Shown piece after piece: positions 1 to 9,940 of a stretch of DNA of 64,000 nucleotides. The position numbers were made by a program, and so were the translations under genes. Every line of letters starts with the position of its first letter. Within the stretch, counting starts at the first letter, position 1. Source of the DNA: Sandaracinus amylolyticus. Its GTDB lineage: Bacteria; Myxococcota_A; Polyangia; Polyangiales; Sandaracinaceae. The notes below the pieces were generated by a model, which was not told the origin of the DNA, ran no database searches, and was given only the letters and a program-made list of their open reading frames with translations. The stretch spans positions 5,704,001 through 5,768,000 of the forward strand of contig NZ_CP011125.1 of the NCBI RefSeq assembly GCF_000737325.1, written 5' to 3'.

Positions 1-94
1 CCGGCGGGCCGGAGTCGTCACCACACGCTGCGAGAAGGATCGAGGGAGCGACGACCAAGAGGAGGCAAGCGACGAACAGCCGAAGACGAGACAT
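1..94 (-). CDS. Lipoprotein, N-terminal fragment (runs off the left edge)
   Basis: Reading from an ATG at 94 towards position 1, the first 31 codons encode a classical lipoprotein signal: a short basic n-region (MSRLRLF), a hydrophobic core and the lipobox LLAAC with the lipidated Cys at residue 24, followed by GDDSGPP. A GAGG element lies 5 bases upstream of the start. The rest of the gene is outside the window, so no function can be given. It is divergent from the kinase gene at 259, leaving about 164 bases of shared upstream DNA. Confidence 0.72.
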   Translation of the reverse strand, partial: MSRLRLFVACLLLVVAPSILLAACGDDSGPP

Positions 95-258
95 TCGGCC
101 TCAGGCTCCCACGCCCCACGCGCCCCATCAATCGTGAGCACGAGCAGGGTCTTCGTGCGTCCTACCCGTTTTCTCGGTGCGCCCTTCTCGCTCGCTCTCG
201 CCCAAACCCGCCTATACACTCGCGGTCGAAACGACCGCCGCACGCCTGGGGAGGCCAC

Positions 259-2205
<1,947 letters not shown>

Positions 2206-2712
2206 TCTCGCGGGTTCGTCACGTTTCCGGCGCGTTCCTTGCCGCGCCACCGGCCAGTGACTTGGGAGCAGCCCACGCGTGACGGGGTGTGCACTGAGCA
2301 CTTGCACGGGGCCCGACCCTCGTGGAGACTCCGGCCATCGACCTCGGGGGTGAACCCCGGGTCCTCGAGCGCAGAGTCGGTCGCTTTCGCGACGATGCGC
2401 GGTTCGTGAAGCGGCTTCGGCCGCGGGCTTGGATCGGGGGGGTGCTTTCGAGAGTCATCGAGCTGCCGGATGGATGACGGTTCGGTGAACGAAAGGGTTC
2501 CTACTTCGGAGACAGCCAGTCCCCCACGGGAACGGGGGAGCCCGACGAAGCGAGCAGACACGAGCGGCCATGATGGAACGGGGGCCGCACACGCGACGAA
2601 GGCGAACGTCGCGTCGTGATCAGCACCGCACTGCACGCGTCCACGCGTGCGGTCCTGCCGAGGAGCGGACGACCTCGGGGGCTCGTCGGGATGAGGGAGG
2701 CGGGAGAACCGC
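2206..2712. other. Intergenic region without a convincing gene
   Basis: About 500 bases between the kinase and the next gene. Open frames on both strands lack the codon bias of the neighbours (third positions are not GC-enriched) and have no recognisable protein features. The stretch contains short hairpins, for example a TCCCCC/GGGGGA pair near 2520-2540, and a perfect palindrome at 2633-2650. No RNA gene is recognised. Confidence 0.5.
2633..2650. promoter_or_regulatory. Perfect palindrome upstream of the 2713 gene (possible operator)
   Basis: GCACGCGT and ACGCGTGC form 8-bp perfect arms around a CC centre. The site lies 63 bases before the start of the 2713 gene. The two-base centre favours a dimeric protein site over an RNA hairpin. 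The binding protein is unknown, and such palindromes can occur by chance in GC-rich DNA. Confidence 0.3.
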
Positions 2713-3066
2713 ATGGGTCTACTGTCGAGCTGGAAGCTGGTCCTGGACGGGCGCTCGCCCGACGGTTCGAACGCGGGAGGCGCGCCGGGAGACGCGCCAC
2801 TAGGCGACCCGGACGGGGACGACGACATGGGCGCCCAGAGGATGAGCTGGGATGCGATCTGCCAGTCGGACGAGTTCCGCGGGCGCTGGGTCGCCCTGGA
2901 CGAGTGCCGCTACTGCGAAGAGACGGGTCGCGCGACCGAGGGATCGGTCGTGGACGTCGACGACGATCTCGTCGAGCTCTGTGCGCGCATGCGCGAGTCG
3001 CCGCGGAAGAACTGCGCGATCCTGTTCTGCAGCGAGGACGGCGAGCAGAGCGCGCAGCGGCACTGA
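2713..3066 (+). CDS. Small conserved-looking protein with a GRWVAL motif (DUF5678-like)
   Basis: A 117-residue soluble protein. The first 40 residues are low-complexity, rich in Gly, Asp and Pro. The C-terminal part contains FRGRWVALDE followed by a helix and a strand (NCAILFC), which resembles the short GKWVAL domain catalogued as DUF5678. That assignment is from pattern memory only. It has five Cys, including CRYC. The start has GGGAGG and GGAG elements 6-18 bases upstream. An internal ATG at 2827 (MGAQRMSW) would give a 79-residue form that keeps the motif. No function is known. Confidence 0.6.
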   Translation: MGLLSSWKLVLDGRSPDGSNAGGAPGDAPLGDPDGDDDMGAQRMSWDAICQSDEFRGRWVALDECRYCEETGRATEGSVVDVDDDLVELCARMRESPRKNCAILFCSEDGEQSAQRH

Positions 3067-3148
3067 GCTCGCCCCGCCCCGTCGCGGCGAATGACGGCCG
3101 GCTCCGAGACGATGTCTCGGGCGCCGGTCGTTTCGCATTCCGGGCTCG

Positions 3149-3883
3149 TCAGCCGTCCACGAGGATCGCGGTCAGGTTCAGCACGAAGCGCTCGGCCGAG
3201 AGGTACGCCGGGCGGTCCATCCCGAGTCGTGCCTCGAGGTGCTCGGCCAGACGCGCGAAGAGCGCGTGGCGCACCCCGAGCGGGAGCTGATCGCGTCGCA
3301 GCCCGAGCGCGATCATGGCGTCGCGCTCGGACGCGCTGATGCGGCGCACCGCGAGCCGGACGGCCGGATCGTCGGCGAACGGCTGGCGCTCGGCGGGCGG
3401 GACCAGCGCCGAGGGCGCGGGGCGCGGACGCTCGCGCACGACGATCGTGCCCGCCGCGAGATCGCCGAGGCGACGACCGCGCACGTCGACGAGCGCGGAG
3501 ACGCCGCCGACCAGGTAGAGCCCGGGCAGCAGATCCGCGACGCGCACCAGGTTGCGCACGACGGCCTGCACGAACCCGATCCGGAACCCGCGCTCGTCGA
3601 GGACACGAAGACCGACGGCGCGCTTGCCGATCGTCTGCCCGCCGAGCCACCACTCGCACAGCGCGCCGTACCACCACTGGACCAGGAACACGGCGAGGAG
3701 CGCGACCGCGCTCGCGAACCCACCCGCGGCGCCGAACGCCTCGGCGATGCGCGCGGTGACCGCGATCGCGACGCCCATCACGACGACGTCGATCGCCCAC
3801 GCGACGGCGCGCGACGGGACGCCTGCGAGCTCGTGCTCGAACGGGACGTTCTCGGGCGTCGTGATGCGGACGATCGACCGCAC
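3149..3883 (-). CDS. RDD family membrane protein
   Basis: Inner-membrane protein with the RDD signature: an N-terminal ITTPENVPFEHELAG stretch, an aspartate in the first helix (AVAWAIDVVVMG), and the diagnostic LGGQTIGKRAVGLRV segment after the second helix. A third hydrophobic segment (VADLLPGLYLVGG) and a cytoplasmic tail follow. Some family members move ions, but most are uncharacterised. In many bacteria RDD genes sit beside SpoIIM-like genes, as here, though this pair is divergent. The chosen start is GTG 3883. An ATG at 3901 adds six residues and would leave only six bases to the divergent gene. Confidence 0.85.
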   Translation of the reverse strand: MRSIVRITTPENVPFEHELAGVPSRAVAWAIDVVVMGVAIAVTARIAEAFGAAGGFASAVALLAVFLVQWWYGALCEWWLGGQTIGKRAVGLRVLDERGFRIGFVQAVVRNLVRVADLLPGLYLVGGVSALVDVRGRRLGDLAAGTIVVRERPRPAPSALVPPAERQPFADDPAVRLAVRRISASERDAMIALGLRRDQLPLGVRHALFARLAEHLEARLGMDRPAYLSAERFVLNLTAILVDG

Positions 3884-3907
3884 GCGGGCGCAGCGTACCA
3901 TCGCGTC

Positions 3908-4888
3908 GTGAGCGACGCGTTTCGCTTCGTCCGCGAGCGGACGCCGGCGTGGGAAGAGCTCGAGCGGCTCCTCGTCACGATCGAGTCGCGCGGTGCGCGC
4001 GCGCTCGACGTCGCGGGCGCGCGCCGGTTCGGGAAGCTGTATCGCGCGGTCTCGGCGGATCTCGTCCGAGCGCGCGCGGAGGGGGTCGATCCCGCGGTGG
4101 TCGATCACCTGAACGAGTTGGTCGCGCGCTCGTACGCGCAGGTGCACTCGGGGAGCGGTGCGCCGAGGACGTCGATGTTCGCGTTCTTCGCGCTCGAGCT
4201 GCCGCGGCTCGTGCGCGCGGAGTGGCGCGCGATGGCGCTGTCGGCGGCGCTGCTCTTCGGCGGCGTGCTGATGGGCGCGGGCGCGGTGCTGATCGACCCG
4301 AGCGTGACGGGCGTGCTGATCCCCGAAGCGCACGCGGAGACGACGCCCGACGAGCGCGTCGCGCGCGACGAAGGACGGGCACCGCGTCGAGGCGACGAGG
4401 CCGCGCAATTCTCGACGTTCCTCTTCACGCACAACATCCAGGTCACGTTCCTGGTGTTCGCGCTCGGGATCACGCTCGGCGTGGGGACGGCGGCGGTGCT
4501 CGTGACGAACGGCATCCCGCTCGGCGCGCTCGCGGTGCAGTACCACCTCGCGGGCCACGGGCTGTTCTTCTGGGCGTGGATCCTCCCGCACGGGATCCCG
4601 GAGCTCACGCAGATCGTCGTCGCGGGCGCGGCGGGCCTCGTGATCGCGCGCGGTGTGGTGCTGCCCGGTCGTCGCACGCGCGGCGACGCGCTGCGGAGCG
4701 AGGCACGTCGCGCGGCGCGCCTCGTGATCGGAGGCATGCCGATCCTCGTGCTCGCCGGTGTGATCGAAGGGACGATCAGCCAGATGCACGAGCCGGCGAT
4801 GCCCTACGCGGCGAAGCTCGTCTTCGCCGCGGTCGTGGGCATCGCGCTCTTCGCGTGGCTGCTGCGCGCGGGACGTGATCGCGCGTGA
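3908..4888 (+). CDS. SpoIIM-like (stage II sporulation protein M family) membrane protein
   Basis: About 326 residues. A cytosolic helical region of roughly 110 residues is followed by several membrane segments with family hallmarks: a helix near MALSAALLFGGVLMGAG, the HNIQVTFLVFALG stretch, NGIPLGALA, and the FFWAWILPHGIPEL motif. Homologues outside endospore formers usually pair with an RDD protein and are linked by context to envelope functions. The GTG at 3908 begins SDAFRFVRER. The gene is immediately divergent from the RDD gene, so promoter elements of each must lie in or near the other's 5' end. Confidence 0.87.
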   Translation: MSDAFRFVRERTPAWEELERLLVTIESRGARALDVAGARRFGKLYRAVSADLVRARAEGVDPAVVDHLNELVARSYAQVHSGSGAPRTSMFAFFALELPRLVRAEWRAMALSAALLFGGVLMGAGAVLIDPSVTGVLIPEAHAETTPDERVARDEGRAPRRGDEAAQFSTFLFTHNIQVTFLVFALGITLGVGTAAVLVTNGIPLGALAVQYHLAGHGLFFWAWILPHGIPELTQIVVAGAAGLVIARGVVLPGRRTRGDALRSEARRAARLVIGGMPILVLAGVIEGTISQMHEPAMPYAAKLVFAAVVGIALFAWLLRAGRDRA

Positions 4889-4902
4889 TGCGTCCGACGG
4901 CC

Positions 4903-4919
4903 CAGGGGGCGAACCCCTG
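4903..4919. terminator. Short hairpin between convergent genes
   Basis: CAGGGG and CCCCTG form a 6-bp stem with a GCGAA loop in the 36-base gap between the SpoIIM-like gene and the convergent lipoprotein gene. There is no T-run on either strand, so this is only a weak terminator candidate. Confidence 0.35.
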
Positions 4920-4924
4920 AAGAA

Positions 4925-5506
4925 TCAGAGGCCGCCGAGGTCGTCGCCGCCGCCGCTGTCGCTCGAGCTCGAGTCGAACGAGTCGCCGCCACCGCTCGAC
5001 TCGAACGAGTCACCCTGCGGCTGCTCGTCGCCGGTCGTCGCGGCGCCACACGTGTCGGGGTCGGGGCGGCGCGTGCGACGGCGATCGCGCACCGCGTTCC
5101 ACTCGCCGCCGCCGGTCTCGTCGGCGTCGTGGCCCCACTCGCCCGTCGCGTACGAGTCGCCGTCGTCGCCCACGCGGTACTGGAAGTAGCCGTGGCCGCG
5201 CGTCGTGACCGGACGGCCCGAGACGAGCTCGCGGCGCTCCGACCACTCGAAGCGCATCAGGTTGCCCTGCACCGTTCCCTGGACGCGCCCGCGGCGCTCG
5301 TCCTTCGTGTAGCAGCCGACGACCTGCGTGCCGGTCTGCGAGAAGTGCATCTCGCCGTACTGCGGCGAGTGCCAGATCCCGGTGAAGGTGCCGCCTTCCG
5401 GCATCGGCCCCGGCGACACGTTCGCGCGGCGACCACCGCCGCCGCAGCCTGCCGCTGCGATCGCGAGCGAGACCGAGAGACCGACGATCAGGGACGAGCG
5501 AAGCAT
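4925..5506 (-). CDS. Lipoprotein of unknown function
   Basis: 193 residues. The start at 5506 follows a clear GGAGGA ribosome binding site. The signal peptide ends in AAAGC, giving a lipid-anchored Cys at residue 20. A central region of about 120 residues (GTFTGIWHSPQYGEM, VVGCYTKDERRGRVQGTV) looks like a small beta-barrel of the kind that reports a clean-background or excretion-type domain, but no family is claimed. The C-terminus is a Ser/Gly/Asp-rich linker. The neighbouring sppA gene is on the same strand upstream, 59 bases away, so cotranscription is possible. Confidence 0.82.
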   Translation of the reverse strand: MLRSSLIVGLSVSLAIAAAGCGGGGRRANVSPGPMPEGGTFTGIWHSPQYGEMHFSQTGTQVVGCYTKDERRGRVQGTVQGNLMRFEWSERRELVSGRPVTTRGHGYFQYRVGDDGDSYATGEWGHDADETGGGEWNAVRDRRRTRRPDPDTCGAATTGDEQPQGDSFESSGGGDSFDSSSSDSGGGDDLGGL

Positions 5507-5565
5507 TCTTCTTCCTCCGCGCGCGACCATAGACGACGTGCGCGGAGCGACGCAACGCCGGGCGG

Positions 5566-7332
5566 TCAATCGATGCGCGGAAGGCCCGTCGCGTAGAAGA
5601 GCACGCGCTCGCGGCCGCTCACGAGCGAGAGGATCTCGGCGACCGACGGATCGAGGCGCTCGAGCAGCGTGCTCGCCGGGGAACCGAGCATCGCGCCCGC
5701 CGCGGCGAGCGGGATCGGCGGCGCATCGCCGGGGCGCGGCCACACCACGCGCGGCTCGATGATCCCGCGAAGGGCGCTCGGCAGGAACGTGATGCGCGAG
5801 CGGACCTCGTCGATCGCGACGTCGAGCCCGCCGAGCTTGTCGACGAGCCCACGCGCATGCGCGTCGGCGCCCGACCACACGCGACCGCGCGCGAGCGGCT
5901 CCACGTCGGCGTCCGACTTGTTGCGGCCCTTCGCGACGATGCCGACGAACGTGCGGTAGAAGTTGTCGATCTCGCGCTCGAAGATCGCGTGCTCGTCGGC
6001 GTCCATCGGGCGCGGGTTCGCGAGCAGATCGGCGTGCGGCGCGCGACGCACGACCTCGGTGTGCACGCCCATGCCCTCGAGCAGATCGCGCGCGACGAGG
6101 CGCGCCGACACGACGCCGATCGATCCGGTGATCGCCAGCGGCTGCGCGATGATCGCGTGGGCGGGCGCCGCGATGTAGTAGCCGCCGCTCGCCGCGACCT
6201 CGCCGAAGCACGCGATGACGGGCTTCTTCTCGCGCAGCAGCTCGACCTCGCGGTGGATCAGATCGCTCGCGTGCGCCGAGCCGCCCGGCGAGTTCACGTG
6301 GAGCACCGCGCCGAGGCAGCGCGGATCGCGACCGACCATGCGGATCGCGCCGATCACCGCCTCCTGCGTCGCCGGCGGTCCGCCCACCGCGGGGCCTCCG
6401 CCGCCCGACGTGATCGCGCCGTGCACCGGGACGATCGCGATGTACGGGCGCGGCCCGACCGGACGGAAGAAGCGCGAGCGATGGAAGCTGAAGTACCGCG
6501 ACGCGCGCACCACCTTCGGCGGCTTGCCCTCGCCCTCGGCGAGCGCTTGCGGCAGGCCGTCCTCGTAGCAGAGGCCGTCGATCAGCCCCGCGTCGAGCGC
6601 CGCGCGCGCGGAGACGAGCGCGTCGTCGAAGAGCGTGCGGACCTTCGCCTCGCGCGCCTCGGGCGTCGGGCCGAGCTTGACGCGCGACGCGAGCGCGGAG
6701 ACCAGCGCGCGATCGATGGTGTCGAGGAGCGCGCCGAGCTGCTCGCGCTGCGCCTCGCTCATCGTCTCGCTGACGGTGGTCTCGGCGGCGGTCTTGAACT
6801 CCGCGCGGCGATGCACCTCGACCTGCACGCCGAAGCGATCGAGCAGGCCCTTCACGTAGCTGCTCGACGCGGCGATGCCGAGCGGCGAGAGCGTCGCGTT
6901 CGGCGAGGTGAGCACGCGCGTCGCGGCGGACGCGAGGAACAGCTCGCGGTTGCCTCCCCCGTCGGGCAGCCATGCGACGACCTTCTTGCCGCCCGCGCAG
7001 AGCTTCTGCACCAGCTCGCGCACCGCGTCGACCGAGCTCCATCCTGCGTGCAGCGACGGGATCTCGAGGACCACGCCCTCGACGTTCGCGTCGCGCAGGA
7101 TGTGGTCGGTCAGCTCACGCAGCGCGAGCAGCGAGGTCGGCCGGCGCGTCGCGAGCCCCGGCACGAACCGAGCGAGCGTGTGCAGCGGACGATCGACCTC
7201 GACGAGGCGGCTCCGCAGCTTGACGTGCACCCAGCGCTCACGCGGCATCCTCACCCTCCGGAGCAGCCACCAGACCGGCAGGAATGGTAGCCGCAGGAGA
7301 TTGAGCGCGACGTCGACGATCAGGCGCCCCAC
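5566..7332 (-). CDS. sppA: Signal peptide peptidase SppA, 67K type
   Basis: Membrane-bound serine protease that degrades cleaved signal peptides. The protein is about 588 residues with the tandem-domain layout of the long SppA class. The catalytic lysine is in AEFKTAAE (Lys180 from the chosen start) in the first domain, and the nucleophilic serine is in NSPGGSAHAS (Ser352) in the second, followed by ACFGEVAASGGYYIAA and SIGVVSAR. The N-terminus has one hydrophobic helix (LIVDVALNLLRLPFLPVWWLL). GTG 7332 is chosen because it begins this helix. An ATG at 7368 would add 12 polar residues. Divergent from mglB. Confidence 0.92.
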   Translation of the reverse strand: MGRLIVDVALNLLRLPFLPVWWLLRRVRMPRERWVHVKLRSRLVEVDRPLHTLARFVPGLATRRPTSLLALRELTDHILRDANVEGVVLEIPSLHAGWSSVDAVRELVQKLCAGGKKVVAWLPDGGGNRELFLASAATRVLTSPNATLSPLGIAASSSYVKGLLDRFGVQVEVHRRAEFKTAAETTVSETMSEAQREQLGALLDTIDRALVSALASRVKLGPTPEAREAKVRTLFDDALVSARAALDAGLIDGLCYEDGLPQALAEGEGKPPKVVRASRYFSFHRSRFFRPVGPRPYIAIVPVHGAITSGGGGPAVGGPPATQEAVIGAIRMVGRDPRCLGAVLHVNSPGGSAHASDLIHREVELLREKKPVIACFGEVAASGGYYIAAPAHAIIAQPLAITGSIGVVSARLVARDLLEGMGVHTEVVRRAPHADLLANPRPMDADEHAIFEREIDNFYRTFVGIVAKGRNKSDADVEPLARGRVWSGADAHARGLVDKLGGLDVAIDEVRSRITFLPSALRGIIEPRVVWPRPGDAPPIPLAAAGAMLGSPASTLLERLDPSVAEILSLVSGRERVLFYATGLPRID

Positions 7333-7488
7333 GCGATCGTTCTTGGGGCCCGTGCAGTGTGCGTGCAAGCGGCACAGAGCACGTCCGCGTCCAGGGCGCG
7401 AAGCCCTTTACGCTCGCTCGCGATCTCTGTTACCTACGGGTCTGCGCTGGCGGCCCCGGGAAACCGAGGCCCCGCCGAGGAGCTCTTC

Positions 7489-7971
7489 ATGACGAACCCG
7501 CAGATGGTCATGTACGAGGAGGAGTTCAACCAGATCCAGGCGATCGTCACGCGCCTGGTGAAGGAAGCGAACGCCCGCGTCGTGTTCATCATCGACAAGA
7601 ACGGCCAGCTGATCGCGGCGGCCGGTGAGACCGAGCAGCTCGATACGACCTCTCTCGCCTCGCTCACAGCCGGCAACATCGCCGCGACGGGCGGTATGGC
7701 GAAGCTCCTCCGCGAGAACGAGTTCACGACTCAGTTCCACGAGGGCGAGAAGCAGAACATCCACATCCAGCTCGTCGGCAACCGAGTCATCCTCGTCGTC
7801 ATCTTCGACAACAAGACGAGCCTCGGGCTGGTGCGGCTCCGCGTGAAGAAGGCGAGCGAAGAGCTCAACGGCATCTTCGAGGCACTGCTCCGCAAAGTGC
7901 AGGATCCGTCGCGCGAGACTCCGTTCGCAGAGATCACGGACGACGACATCGACAATCTGTTCAACGACTGA
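7489..7971 (+). CDS. mglB: MglB, Roadblock/LC7-domain GTPase-activating partner of MglA
   Basis: A 160-residue Roadblock/LC7 protein. In Myxococcus, MglB is the GAP for the small GTPase MglA and marks the lagging cell pole, setting the direction of gliding and pilus-driven movement. The sequence [19 protein letters not shown], the central [14 protein letters not shown] strand and an acidic C-terminus match that family. The ATG at 7489 begins the homologous region. An in-frame upstream ATG (7357) would add 44 residues unlike the family. It is followed after 23 bases by mglA, so the two form an operon. Third-position bias is milder here than in neighbours, as expected for a highly conserved gene. 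Confidence 0.95.
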   Translation: MTNPQMVMYEEEFNQIQAIVTRLVKEANARVVFIIDKNGQLIAAAGETEQLDTTSLASLTAGNIAATGGMAKLLRENEFTTQFHEGEKQNIHIQLVGNRVILVVIFDNKTSLGLVRLRVKKASEELNGIFEALLRKVQDPSRETPFAEITDDDIDNLFND

Positions 7972-7994
7972 TTCGCGCGGAGGGAACAGAGCTC

Positions 7995-8585
7995 ATGTCG
8001 TTCATCAACTACCTGTCGCGCGAGATCAACTGCAAGATCGTCTATTACGGACCTGGTCTCTGCGGAAAGACCACGAATCTCCAGTACATCTACAACAAGA
8101 CGAATCCCGAGGCGAAGGGCAAGATGATCAGCCTCGCCACGGAGACCGAGCGGACTCTGTTCTTCGATTTCCTCCCGCTGGCGCTCGGTGAGATTCGCGG
8201 ATTCAAGACTCGATTCCACCTCTACACGGTCCCCGGTCAGGTCTTCTACGACGCGAGCCGGAAGTTGATCCTGAAGGGCGTGGACGGAGTGGTGTTCGTC
8301 GCCGACTCGCAGATCGCGCGTATGGAGGCGAACCTCGAGTCGATGGAGAACCTGCGAACGAACCTCGCGGAGCAGGGCTATTCGCTCGATAAGCTTCCGT
8401 ACGTCGTCCAGTACAACAAGCGCGACATGCCGAGCGTCGCGCCGGTCGACGAGCTGCGCAGGCTGCTCAACCCGGGCGCGGTGCCGGACTTCGAGGCGGT
8501 CGCGTCGACGGGCGTGGGCGTGTTCGAGACGCTGAAGTCGGTCGCGAAGCTCGTGCTCACCGAGCTCAAGCGCTCCGGCGGGTGA
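7995..8585 (+). CDS. mglA: MglA, Ras-like polarity GTPase
   Basis: A 196-residue Ras-superfamily GTPase that, in its GTP form, localises to the leading pole and recruits motility machinery. The P-loop GPGLCGKTT is at residues 19-27. The typical DxxG switch II motif is replaced by the MglA-type TVPGQ. The base-recognition motif is NKRD. The sequence is nearly collinear with Myxococcus MglA from the first residue (MSFINY) to the last. A ribosome binding site (GGAGGG) precedes the start. It is the second gene of the mglBA operon and is followed by an intrinsic terminator. Confidence 0.97.
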   Translation: MSFINYLSREINCKIVYYGPGLCGKTTNLQYIYNKTNPEAKGKMISLATETERTLFFDFLPLALGEIRGFKTRFHLYTVPGQVFYDASRKLILKGVDGVVFVADSQIARMEANLESMENLRTNLAEQGYSLDKLPYVVQYNKRDMPSVAPVDELRRLLNPGAVPDFEAVASTGVGVFETLKSVAKLVLTELKRSGG

Positions 8586-8608
8586 GATCGCGATCGGGAA
8601 CGTCGACG

Positions 8609-8639
8609 GCGCCGCTTGCTCAGCGGCGCTTTTTCTTTT
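8609..8639 (+). terminator. Rho-independent terminator after mglA
   Basis: GCGCCGCT and AGCGGCGC pair in a perfect 8-bp stem around TGCTC, followed directly by TTTTTCTTTT. This is the only textbook U-tract terminator seen in the window. It overlaps the last codons of the convergent TPR gene: its T-run, read on the other strand, encodes the EKKKRR tail. Confidence 0.88.
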
Positions 8640-9480
8640 CCGTCTTCGTGGGTGATGTGGAGAGCGCGGACTCGACGTCGTCGCGCAGCGTCGCGTCGCC
8701 GCCCTCAATCTCGCGCAGCGCGGTGCGCGCGGCGCTCGTCCTGCCCTTGCGCGCGTCGACGTAGGCGCGCAGGAGCGCGAGCTCGGTGCGCTCGGCGTCG
8801 CTCGTCGGACGCAGGGCGTCGAGGAGCTCGTGCGCGTCGGCCGCGTCGGCGGGTGCGCCGCGACGCAGCAGCGAGTGCGCGAGGCGCGCGCGCACGCGCG
8901 GGAGGCTCTCGTCGGTCGCGAGCACGCGACGGTATGCGCCGATCGCCTCGGCGTCCTCGCGCGCGGCGTACGCGGCGTGTGCGAGGCCGAGGAACATCGG
9001 CAGCGTCGGGGTCGCGCCCGCGGTCTCGATCGCACGCTGGTACGCGCGACGCGCGCCTTGATGATCTCCGGTCTCGCGGAGCACGCCGCCGAGCCGCTCG
9101 GCGCTGCTCGACGGAGCCGCGAAGAGGCGCATGCCGATCGCACGATCGAAGCGCGCACGGAGCTCGCTCGCGCGGCCCGCAGCACGCAGGCGCAGCGCGT
9201 CGCGATCGAACGCGCGCATCGACGACGAGGCCCACGACGGCGCGAGCACGAAGAGCGCGATCAGCGGGCTCACCGCGAGCACGGCGAGCGCGAGCGGGAT
9301 GCGCACCCAGTAGACGAGCGCGAACGTCGTCACCAGCGAGATGGGCACGAGCACGTTGCGCAGGATCGGCGGAGCGGGCTCGGCGGGGCGCGGTGCCATC
9401 GGGGGCCGCGGATCGTACTCGTGCGGGCTGCGCACCACCAGAGACGCCGCGGGGTCGGGCTTGATATCCTGCACGGGCAT
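8620..9480 (-). CDS. TPR-containing membrane protein
   Basis: 286 residues. A Pro-rich N-terminus is followed by two adjacent transmembrane helices (about residues 42-80), and then a cytoplasmic or periplasmic run of TPR-like helices (residues 95-260) ending in a basic tail. TPR regions mediate protein contacts. The partner is unknown. The start at 9480 has GGAG 10 bases upstream. An ATG at 9399 (MAPRPAEP) would remove 27 residues but keep both helices. Convergent with mglA and sharing DNA with its terminator. Confidence 0.75.
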   Translation of the reverse strand: MPVQDIKPDPAASLVVRSPHEYDPRPPMAPRPAEPAPPILRNVLVPISLVTTFALVYWVRIPLALAVLAVSPLIALFVLAPSWASSSMRAFDRDALRLRAAGRASELRARFDRAIGMRLFAAPSSSAERLGGVLRETGDHQGARRAYQRAIETAGATPTLPMFLGLAHAAYAAREDAEAIGAYRRVLATDESLPRVRARLAHSLLRRGAPADAADAHELLDALRPTSDAERTELALLRAYVDARKGRTSAARTALREIEGGDATLRDDVESALSTSPTKTEKKKRR

Positions 9481-9838
9481 GATCGGACAGCTCCGCCCTG
9501 CACTGGTTCCCGCGCTCTTCGTGTTGCTCGCGGCGAGCGCGTGCGCCGAGGAGACGAACGCGAGCGCGTACGATCTCTCGGGGATCGTCACCGTCGAGCG
9601 CGACGACGGGTCGTCGGCGGGCGTCGGCGGCGCGCGCGTGACGTTCACCTCGGACACCGGGCTCGTCGCCGAGACCACGACCAGCGACGACGGGCGCTAC
9701 GAGATGCAGGTGCTGAGCGACGTCGACTTCGGTCAGGTGCGCGCGGAGAAGAGCGGGTTCACGAGCTCGGAGCGCACGGTCTACTTCGATCGCGCCGAGC
9801 GCCGGATCGATCTCGAGCTGCGCGAAGCGAGTGAGTGA
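9479..9838 (+). CDS. Lipoprotein with carboxypeptidase-regulatory-like domain
   Basis: 119 residues. The signal peptide ends in the lipobox ASAC (Cys22). It is followed by one beta-sandwich of the carboxypeptidase regulatory-like type: a YDLSGIVTVE strand, GGARVTFTSDTG and TTTSDDGRYEM, the pattern that gives the fold its name. Such domains decorate surface proteins and bind peptides or glycans. The start codon overlaps that of the divergent TPR gene within one CATG, and no ribosome binding site is visible, so a leaderless transcript is plausible. Confidence 0.8.
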   Translation: MIGQLRPALVPALFVLLAASACAEETNASAYDLSGIVTVERDDGSSAGVGGARVTFTSDTGLVAETTTSDDGRYEMQVLSDVDFGQVRAEKSGFTSSERTVYFDRAERRIDLELREASE

Positions 9839-9940
9839 ACGCAAATCGAGCGAGCGGGCGCGCGTTCGCGCGTGATGTCGCGAGGATCGCCGATGACGCG
9901 TGCGTTCCGGGCGGTTGATCCCGCGGGTACCCTGGGCGCC

